From Candidatus Saccharimonadota bacterium (GTDB lineage Bacteria; Patescibacteriota; Saccharimonadia; Saccharimonadales; Saccharimonadaceae), in the NCBI GenBank assembly GCA_003545655.1, contig DODJ01000013.1, positions 1 through 11,453 of the forward strand: a stretch of DNA of 11,453 bases. The letters are read 5' to 3'. The notes under the pieces are model-generated. The model ran no database searches. It saw only the letters and a program-made list of their open reading frames with translations, and had not been told where the DNA came from. The position numbers and the translations under genes are program-made. Positions 7,200-11,453 of this stretch are shown here, piece by piece (positions within the stretch are counted from its first letter, which is position 1; each line of letters opens with the position of its first letter).

Positions 7200-8212
7200 T
7201 ATCTATCATATCCATTAGGGTTTTTTAGTTGCCAATTCCATGTATCACGGCACATATCTTCGATTGATTTTTCAACTTTCCATCCCAGCTCTAGCTCTGC
7301 CTTAGATGGATCAGCGTAGAATTCTGCGAGATCGCCTTCTCGTCTTGATGTAAATCTATACTTAATAGACTTTCCAGATATAGAGGAAAAGGTGTTTACA
7401 AGTTGCAGAACGGACGTTGGTATTCCAGACCCTAGGTTGTAGATATGCGTGCCTGGACTTGATTTTTTGAGCGCTGCAACATGTCCTCGGGCAAGATCTA
7501 CCACATGAATGAAATCTCTTTTACATGTGCCATCTTCAGTTGGATAATCATTCCCAAATATTAACAGCTCTTCTCTCTTACCTGTAGCAACCTGAGTGAT
7601 GAACGGCATAAGATTGTTGGGTAGCCCTAGGGGATTCTCGCCGATTTCTCCACTTTCATGTGCTCCAATAGGATTAAAGTAGCGAAGGATCGTTGCCTCA
7701 AACGAATCATTTGCATTACCTATGTCTTTGATCATTTCCTCAATCATGTATTTTGTGCGTCCGTAGGGATTCGAGATATCGTGACCCGCTGGAAGCGTTT
7801 CACGATATCTTGTTGTATCTGTGCTGCCATATACGGTTGCGGATGAACTGAAGATTAACCTATCAACATCATTATCTAACATTGCATTTAATAGCGAAAT
7901 CGTAGAGAGGAGATTATTTTCGTAGTAAGTTAGGGGTAGTTGCACGGATTCACCGACAGCTTTTAATCCTGCGAAATGTATAACGGCGTCGAAAGAGTTT
8001 TTCTTGAATAGATTGCTCGTAGCCTCTTTATCGCACAGATCAAACGTGTAGAGTTTCGGTTCTTTACCTGTTATCTTCTTAATTCGAGAGATAACCCCTA
8101 CGCTACTATTAGCCAAGTTATCAACTACGCTGACCTCATGCCCGTTGGCGATAAGCTCAACGATAGTGTGAGACCCGATATACCCGGTTCCCCCGGTAAC
8201 AAGAATATTCAT
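7199..8212 (-). CDS. galE: UDP-glucose 4-epimerase
   Basis: 337 residues, full length for GalE (extended short-chain dehydrogenase family). It interconverts UDP-glucose and UDP-galactose in the cytoplasm using tightly bound NAD. Seen in the sequence: the NAD-binding GGTGYIGS at 7-14, HFAGLKAVGES at 79-89, SSSATVYG at 122-129 with catalytic Ser124, Tyr150 and Lys154 in NPYGRTKY, the substrate loop ILRYFNPIGAHESG (175-188), PNNLMPFI and the C-terminal RREGDLAEF segment. The residue matching the E. coli Tyr299 gate is Phe298, bulky, which favours UDP-Glc/UDP-Gal over N-acetylated sugars. It supplies UDP-galactose to the following glycosyltransferases. It lies 25 nt after prs; instead of a ribosome site there is a tandem AGTATA repeat that forms a -10 element on this strand. 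Confidence 0.96.
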   Translation of the reverse strand: MNILVTGGTGYIGSHTIVELIANGHEVSVVDNLANSSVGVISRIKKITGKEPKLYTFDLCDKEATSNLFKKNSFDAVIHFAGLKAVGESVQLPLTYYENNLLSTISLLNAMLDNDVDRLIFSSSATVYGSTDTTRYRETLPAGHDISNPYGRTKYMIEEMIKDIGNANDSFEATILRYFNPIGAHESGEIGENPLGLPNNLMPFITQVATGKREELLIFGNDYPTEDGTCKRDFIHVVDLARGHVAALKKSSPGTHIYNLGSGIPTSVLQLVNTFSSISGKSIKYRFTSRREGDLAEFYADPSKAELELGWKVEKSIEDMCRDTWNWQLKNPNGYDR

Positions 8213-8218
8213 AGTATA

Positions 8219-8227
8219 AGTATAACA
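8219..8227 (-). promoter_or_regulatory. Extended -10 promoter, predicted leaderless start of galE
   Basis: The minus strand reads TGTTATACT (8227-8219), i.e. TGn plus TATACT, then exactly 6 nt (a second TATACT, 8218-8213) and the galE ATG. The hexamer is duplicated in tandem (AGTATAAGTATA on the plus strand). No Shine-Dalgarno sequence is present in the 25-nt gap, so a leaderless galE transcript is the simplest reading, in addition to read-through from prs. Confidence 0.5.
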
Positions 8228-8237
8228 ACTTACAGGC

Positions 8238-9239
8238 TTATAGATAGTTTCGGCCTTCGAACAACTGGAGGAGAGAATCCCTAGATACTATAGCTTCAAG
8301 TGAGGAAGCTATAGTGGGTGCACTAGGTATAATCACAAGTTTATTCTTAAGAGCTATCTTTGCTTTACGAAGAGGTATAGTATCCGTAAGCATAAGCTCC
8401 GATACTGCCGGGTTATTTAACCTCTCTAGCGCCGGATTCGAAAGCACTCCATGGGTCGCAGCAACAATTACTTTTCTAGCGCCGGATCTTTTTAATACCT
8501 CCGCTGCGCTAACTATTGTCCCTGCAGTATCTATAAGGTCGTCGATTAGTATGCAGGTTTTCCCCTTAACATCACTAATAAAATCAGGGTGCTTAATGAC
8601 ACTAGAGTCCTCTTTGTCTCGGCGCTTCGGCATATGCGCTACATCTATAACAAGCTCTTCGGCGTAAATTTCTGATACTTTTGCTCTACCTCCATCTGGC
8701 GATACGATGATAAAATCGTCATTATTGCCTGCGATTTTAGCGCTGAGTTTGCTGCGAATAACCCCTTCTGCTGTCAAATGGTCAAACGGACCATCAAAAA
8801 CGGCTTGTGTTTGAGCTGAGTGCATATCGACACTTACAAGTCGGTCTGCACCTGTTCGTTGTAACATATTAATAACAGCTGCAGCAGATATAGGCTCGCG
8901 TCCTATGGCCTTGCGATCTTGTCGCATGTACGCCATGTAGGGCATCACTACGGTAATTTCTCGTGCTGAAGCCCTTCGCGCTGCATCGATCATAAGAATA
9001 AGCTCCATAAGTGCGTCATTTACGGTTCCAGATTCGCTTGTGACGAGTGATTGTATGATAAGTACGTGCTTCCCTCGGACTGATTCACTGTAGCGGAAAT
9101 AGCGTTCACCGCTAGGAAAGGTTTTAATTTCGTCATTCTGTAGTGTTACGCCCATTTGGGCTGCTATTTTCTCTGCCAAGTCGCGGTGGACACTTCCTGA
9201 AGCAAGGTAGACTTTATTAACGAGAGGGGCGCTTAACAT
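8238..9239 (-). CDS. prs: Ribose-phosphate pyrophosphokinase (PRPP synthase)
   Basis: 333 residues, slightly longer than the usual 310-320. It makes 5-phosphoribosyl 1-pyrophosphate from ribose 5-phosphate and ATP for nucleotide, NAD and amino-acid synthesis. Visible family marks: FPSGERYFR (41-49, the family normally has DGE where this has SGE), the ATP loop YMAYMRQDRK (101-110), VDMHSAQ (137-143) with the metal-binding His140, SPDGGRAK (180-187), and the PRPP-binding loop ILIDDLIDTAGTI (230-242). The 10 residues before KVYLASGS add a short N-terminal extension. The ATG is supported by GGAG with 5-nt spacing. It is first in the block and diverges from the nucleotidyltransferase gene across 65 nt. 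Its housekeeping role is not specific to glycans, so co-location may only reflect compact gene order. Confidence 0.95.
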   Translation of the reverse strand: MLSAPLVNKVYLASGSVHRDLAEKIAAQMGVTLQNDEIKTFPSGERYFRYSESVRGKHVLIIQSLVTSESGTVNDALMELILMIDAARRASAREITVVMPYMAYMRQDRKAIGREPISAAAVINMLQRTGADRLVSVDMHSAQTQAVFDGPFDHLTAEGVIRSKLSAKIAGNNDDFIIVSPDGGRAKVSEIYAEELVIDVAHMPKRRDKEDSSVIKHPDFISDVKGKTCILIDDLIDTAGTIVSAAEVLKRSGARKVIVAATHGVLSNPALERLNNPAVSELMLTDTIPLRKAKIALKNKLVIIPSAPTIASSLEAIVSRDSLLQLFEGRNYL

Positions 9240-9265
9240 GACATCTCCAATTATATAACGTATTA

Positions 9266-9294
9266 ATAGTACCGTATATTCAAGAGTCTGTATA
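9266..9294 (-). promoter_or_regulatory. Candidate promoter of prs
   Basis: On the minus strand TATACA (9294-9289), 17 nt, then TACTAT (9271-9266) lies about 27 nt before the prs ATG and would leave GGAG (9248-9245) in the leader. Each hexamer matches the sigma-70 consensus at four of six positions. A second -10-like TATAAT (9255-9250) is closer to the start but would cut the ribosome site off the transcript. The -35 overlaps the -10 of the divergent gene, so the two promoters could compete. Confidence 0.35.
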
Positions 9295-9296
9295 AT
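9291..9296 (+). promoter_or_regulatory. -10 element of the nucleotidyltransferase-HAD operon
   Basis: A perfect TATAAT, 8 nt before the ATG at 9305. Transcription should begin about 9303-9305, giving a leaderless or nearly leaderless mRNA. I found no matching -35 at 16-18 nt. This position places the alternative GTG at 9299 upstream of the predicted transcript start. Confidence 0.5.
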
Positions 9297-9304
9297 GAGT
9301 GAGT

Positions 9305-9745
9305 ATGAAAATTATTATAGAATCAGGCTTTTTCAACCCGCTTCACGGTGGCCATCTCGATATGATAGAGGCGGGTAAAAAAATGGGCGACAAACTTGTT
9401 GTTATTGTTAATAATGATACCCAGCAACTGTTAAAAAAGGGCAAAATTATTCTCGATGAGGGTAATCGCTTGCGGCTTATCGCGGCACTGCGCGATGTGG
9501 ATGAGACGTTTCTTTCGATTGATGAAGATCCAACGCAAATTGCAACCCTAGAGCAGTTCGCGTTAGCTCACCCAAATGATGAGCTTGTGTTTGCGAATGG
9601 CGGTGATCGCGATTCAGAAAAGGCGATACCTGAAGGCGAGGTGTGTCGCAGGTATAATATAGCTATGATGTTTGGGGTCGGTGGAACAAACAAAGCGGAC
9701 TCCTCTACAAGGATTAACCAAGCAACAGGACAGGAAGAACTATGA
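9305..9745 (+). CDS. HIGH-type nucleotidyltransferase (cytidylyltransferase-like)
   Basis: 146 residues from ATG 9305. The start MKIIIESGFFNPLHGGHLDMI carries the HxGH signature (HGGH, residues 14-17) of the cytidylyltransferase-like superfamily, and SSTRI near the C-terminus matches the second ATP/CTP-binding motif (ISSTR-type). The length fits single-domain members such as glycerol-3-phosphate cytidylyltransferase or the heptose-phosphate adenylyltransferase domain, which couple CTP or ATP to a phosphorylated polyol or sugar and release pyrophosphate. The actual substrate cannot be read from the sequence. A GTG two codons upstream (9299) is in frame, but ATG 9305 is preferred because the -10 TATAAT ends only 8 nt before it. 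The TGA stop overlaps the next ATG (ATGA, 9742-9745), so it is tightly coupled to the HAD phosphatase and the two probably act in one pathway. Confidence 0.88.
   Translation: MKIIIESGFFNPLHGGHLDMIEAGKKMGDKLVVIVNNDTQQLLKKGKIILDEGNRLRLIAALRDVDETFLSIDEDPTQIATLEQFALAHPNDELVFANGGDRDSEKAIPEGEVCRRYNIAMMFGVGGTNKADSSTRINQATGQEEL
9732..9735 (+). promoter_or_regulatory. Ribosome binding site of the HAD gene
   Basis: AGGA 6 nt before the ATG at 9742, within the end of the preceding gene. It supports the ATGA-overlap start and contrasts with the missing site at the first gene of the operon. Confidence 0.65.
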
Positions 9746-10497
9746 AAAAACTACTCGCCTTTGACCTAGACGATACCCTCGCAATTACGAAATCACCCAT
9801 TAGCGACCATATGGCCGAAACGCTTGCGAAGATTCTTGATGAATTTGAGGTATGTATTATTTCGGGTGGTCGGTTTGAGCAATTTAAAACGCAGGTTATT
9901 GACCGGCTTCATATCGAGCCACACAAGCTTAATAAGCTTCACCTTATGCCTACTTGTGGTACGCGGTATTACTTGTACGACCAGCCAAGCGGTGAGTGGA
10001 AGCAGCAGTACGCCGAAGACCTTACGAAACAGCAAAAAGAGCAAATTATTGCCGTGCTTGAAGCATCGGCGAAAGAACTTGGGTTATGGGAAGCGCACCC
10101 AGCCGGTGATATTATTGAAGACCGCGGCAGTCAAATTACCTTTTCTGCATTAGGCCAAAAAGCGACACCTGAAGATAAATACGCCTGGGACCCAGACGGT
10201 ACTAAAAAAGCAGCCCTTCGTGACCTTGCGGCACAGTCGTTACCAGGGCTTGAGGTTCGTGCTGGCGGCTCTACCTCTATTGACGTGACCCGTGAGGGTA
10301 TTGATAAGGCCTATGGTATGCAAAAGCTCATTGACGAGCTGGATATTTCAAAAGACGACATTTTGTTTATGGGCGACAAGCTTCAAGAGGGTGGAAACGA
10401 CTACCCGGTAAAGGCTTTTGGTATTGAGTGTCTTGATGTCGATCGATGGGAAGACACGGTGAACCGGCTTGAGACGATTTTAGCGGTAATAAAATAG
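9742..10497 (+). CDS. Phosphomannomutase-like HAD-IIB family phosphatase
   Basis: 251 residues. FDLDDTL (7-13) gives the nucleophile Asp8 and acid/base Asp10; IISGGR (39-44) is motif II; Lys189 in GIDKAYG is motif III; GDKLQEGGND (211-220) is motif IV with the metal-binding acids. The cap segment DRGSQITFSALGQ (127-139) and GGSTSIDVT (175-183) resemble the eukaryotic-type phosphomannomutase (PMM) family, which has similar length. The protein may therefore be a sugar-phosphate mutase (mannose 1-/6-phosphate) or a sugar-phosphate phosphatase of the same fold; sequence alone does not decide. It follows the nucleotidyltransferase with a 4-nt overlap, which hints at a shared route for activating or recycling a phosphorylated sugar or polyol. 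Confidence 0.88.
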   Translation: MKKLLAFDLDDTLAITKSPISDHMAETLAKILDEFEVCIISGGRFEQFKTQVIDRLHIEPHKLNKLHLMPTCGTRYYLYDQPSGEWKQQYAEDLTKQQKEQIIAVLEASAKELGLWEAHPAGDIIEDRGSQITFSALGQKATPEDKYAWDPDGTKKAALRDLAAQSLPGLEVRAGGSTSIDVTREGIDKAYGMQKLIDELDISKDDILFMGDKLQEGGNDYPVKAFGIECLDVDRWEDTVNRLETILAVIK

Positions 10498-10523
10498 GCT
10501 TGCGCCTGTGTGCGACAAGGGCC
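10497..10523 (+). terminator. Stem-loop after the HAD gene, no clear U-tract
   Basis: Starting at the last base of the stop codon, GGC-TTGCGC can pair with GCG-a-CAA-gg-GCC around a CTGTGT loop (9 bp with two bulges). It is well placed to end the nucleotidyltransferase-HAD operon but is not followed by a T-rich run, so it is at best a weak intrinsic terminator. Confidence 0.3.
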
Positions 10524-10530
10524 GCCGAGA

Positions 10531-10559
10531 TTGACCTAGCTGAGTAGATTTGCTATAAT
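10531..10559 (+). promoter_or_regulatory. Near-consensus sigma-70 promoter with no gene behind it
   Basis: TTGACC (10531-10536), a 17-nt spacer and TATAAT (10554-10559): eleven of twelve consensus positions at ideal spacing, the best promoter in the window. It should start RNA near 10566, yet no plus-strand gene follows; the RNA would run through 10566-10615 and then antisense to the end of the NYN gene. The 10566-10615 stretch holds GGAGAGATACCTAAG (10589-10603), which looks like the 5' end of a serine tRNA, and a GCGGG/CCCGC pair (10574-10578 with 10609-10613) around a 30-nt loop. Confidence 0.65.
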
Positions 10560-10615
10560 AGAAGTATACCGACGCGGGCAATTCGAACGGAGAGATACCT
10601 AAGAAGAACCCGCCT

Positions 10616-11113
10616 TTATGTTTTCTTGGATATTTTTCTTTTTATATCAGGCCGATCAAGAAAGTCTGTGAATTGTGGGCTAATAGTTTTATAGAGTGAG
10701 GACATTGATTTTTTATTTGGTGTAAGTAATTTTGCGAACTTTTGTTTCTTAATAAAGTACATAACCATTTTGTAATAATCGCCGTCTCCAGATATCAACA
10801 CGATTTTATCGAATTTCTTGCGTTCAGCAATATGATGCATTGCTAGGAAAACGATATCCGTATCAACATTACCCTTTTTCTTGCTGATGAGCGTTTGTGT
10901 ATGTTCTTTAAAATTCAATACATACCCAGCGCGCTTTAGCGAGCGATAGAGTGGTTCATTTTCTTCAATATATGCACCAAGAAAATAGTATGCCTTTTGC
11001 ACGTGGTATTTTTCGCGCAGATACACCCTAAGCCGTGCCATATCAACCGACCACCCATATGCACGAGTATTCATATGTAAATTTTGCCCATCAATAAACG
11101 CCACCGTGTACAT
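10616..11113 (-). CDS. NYN-domain (DUF88/LabA-like) nuclease
   Basis: 165 residues, essentially one NYN domain, a PIN-like metal-dependent ribonuclease fold. The acidic residues expected in the active site are visible: Asp8 in FIDGQNL (6-12), Asp84 and Asp86 in GNVDTDIVF (81-89), and Asp110/Asp112 in ISGDGDYYKMV (107-117). A short basic tail (KRKISKK) could bind nucleic acid. The family cuts RNA in processing or turnover; the target here is unknown. It stands alone, 36 nt after the end of a glycosyltransferase gene on the same strand, and has its own -10 element 6 nt before the ATG and no ribosome site. Its 3' end would be covered by RNA from the plus-strand promoter at 10531-10559. Confidence 0.9.
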   Translation of the reverse strand: MYTVAFIDGQNLHMNTRAYGWSVDMARLRVYLREKYHVQKAYYFLGAYIEENEPLYRSLKRAGYVLNFKEHTQTLISKKKGNVDTDIVFLAMHHIAERKKFDKIVLISGDGDYYKMVMYFIKKQKFAKLLTPNKKSMSSLYKTISPQFTDFLDRPDIKRKISKKT

Positions 11114-11119
11114 ATATCT

Positions 11120-11148
11120 AGTATACGCTATTTTAAGCTACGTATCAG
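11120..11148 (-). promoter_or_regulatory. Promoter of the NYN gene, predicted leaderless
   Basis: On the minus strand CTGATA (11148-11143, four of six), a 17-nt spacer and TATACT (11125-11120, five of six), then exactly 6 nt to the ATG at 11113. The predicted transcript starts at the A of ATG. The -35 lies just after the glycosyltransferase stop codon. Confidence 0.5.
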
Positions 11149-11149
11149 C

Positions 11150-11453
11150 TTATCGTAAGCTGCTGGCGATGATGTTTCGCAGCTTCGTTGTAAACAACCC
11201 CTTATCGAACCGCTTGGCTTTGCGGTGGAGGGTTGCCGGAAGGAATGACATACTTTCGAACCGTTTCATAGCATCAATAAGGCTCTCAACCGATTGCTCT
11301 TCGAAAAATACGCCCGTTTCGCCCTCCTGTACAATATCAAGCGCGCCACCTTTCTTATAGGCGATAACCGGGGTGCCGGCAGCTAGTGCCTCTACTGCCG
11401 AAATACCGAAGTCTTCTTCGTTAGGGAAAAGGAAGGCTTTGGCGCTTTGCGCA
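11150..11453 (-). CDS. C-terminal part of a GT4 glycosyltransferase (5' end outside window)
   Basis: The last 100 codons of a gene that enters from the right edge and ends at TAA (11152-11150). The visible part begins AQSAKAFLFPNEEDFGIS and contains E13-X7-E21 (numbered from the first visible residue) in EEDFGISAVEALAAG, the GT4 donor-binding motif, then TPVIAYKKGGALDIV and TGVFFEEQSVESL, typical of mannosyltransferase-type (WbaZ-like) GT4 enzymes. It ends with a basic tail (FTTKLRNIIASSLR). The N-terminal acceptor domain is not in the window. It continues the glycan-synthesis theme of the region, though the NYN gene and the divergent operon separate it from the galE block. Confidence 0.88.
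   Translation of the reverse strand, partial: AQSAKAFLFPNEEDFGISAVEALAAGTPVIAYKKGGALDIVQEGETGVFFEEQSVESLIDAMKRFESMSFLPATLHRKAKRFDKGLFTTKLRNIIASSLR

Noticed and set aside
9299-9304. GTG start for the nucleotidyltransferase, two codons upstream of ATG
   Set aside because: The -10 TATAAT ends at 9296, so the transcript should begin after the GTG; ATG 9305 also fits the usual MKxxxxxGxFxxxHxGH family start.
10574-10613. GCGGG/CCCGC pair as a terminator for the NYN gene
   Set aside because: A 5-bp stem with a 30-nt loop and no following T-run on the minus strand is too weak to call.
10589-10660. A complete serine tRNA gene
   Set aside because: Only the first 15 or so bases look tRNA-like; there is no anticodon arm, T-arm or matching 3' acceptor strand downstream.
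10618-10671. 17-codon plus-strand ORF (MFSWIFFFLYQADQESL) downstream of the orphan promoter, as a leader or toxin peptide
   Set aside because: It lies within the 3' end of the NYN gene, has no ribosome site at a workable distance (GGAGAG is 23 nt away), and no conservation can be shown.
10616-11113. NYN protein as the toxin of a toxin-antitoxin pair
   Set aside because: No small antitoxin gene adjoins it, and the neighbours are a glycosyltransferase and the end of a convergent operon.
11106-11360. 84-codon plus-strand ORF at the right edge
   Set aside because: It is a shadow of the minus-strand GT4 fragment, whose frame carries the clear E-X7-E motif.

Overview
The window looks like a chromosomal segment of a small-genome bacterium with a Gram-positive-like envelope. 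My best guess is Patescibacteria/CPR, most likely Saccharibacteria (TM7). This rests on recognising the kind of secreted protein (a lysozyme-like N-terminal domain reading NIIDDSIFTDSNSMS..., followed by repeats), very tight gene packing, and the mix of glycosyltransferases, a phosphomannomutase-like HAD protein and a NYN nuclease. It is an inference from protein style, not from a marker gene. TGA is used as an ordinary stop, which argues against the CPR lineages that recode it. No mobile element, CRISPR array, rRNA or intact tRNA was seen.

Layout. (1) 1-587 (+): the 3' end of an unrecognised gene, whose stop codon overlaps tail-to-tail with the next gene. (2) 582-3854 (-): a two-gene surface module, namely a membrane-anchored small protein and, 3 nt downstream, a 910-residue secreted protein with a lysozyme-like domain and five beta-sandwich-like repeats. 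(3) 3954-9239 (-): a polysaccharide/nucleotide-sugar block transcribed in the order prs (PRPP synthase), galE (UDP-glucose 4-epimerase), a GT4 glycosyltransferase, and a large protein that seems to fuse a GT2-like with a GT4 domain. (4) 9305-10497 (+): a divergent two-gene operon, a HIGH-type nucleotidyltransferase coupled by an ATGA overlap to a phosphomannomutase-like HAD phosphatase. (5) 10498-10615: a gap with a hairpin and a near-consensus sigma-70 promoter pointing at no gene. (6) 10616-11113 (-): a NYN/DUF88 nuclease. (7) 11150-11453 (-): the C-terminal 100 residues of another GT4 glycosyltransferase.

Together the genes suggest assembly and display of a surface glycan: GalE supplies UDP-galactose, two or three glycosyltransferases build the chain, the nucleotidyltransferase/HAD pair may process a sugar phosphate or polyol phosphate, and the secreted lysozyme-like repeat protein acts on or binds to the wall or a host surface. 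The glycosyltransferases look visibly more A+T-rich than the 9.3-10.5 kb operon, which is common for surface-glycan genes.

The most interesting non-coding pattern is promoter placement. Several start codons (galE, the GT2-GT4 fusion gene, the NYN gene, the nucleotidyltransferase) have a -10 hexamer ending 6 to 8 nt upstream and no Shine-Dalgarno sequence. This predicts leaderless mRNAs, while clear downstream operon genes carry GGAG/AGGA sites.
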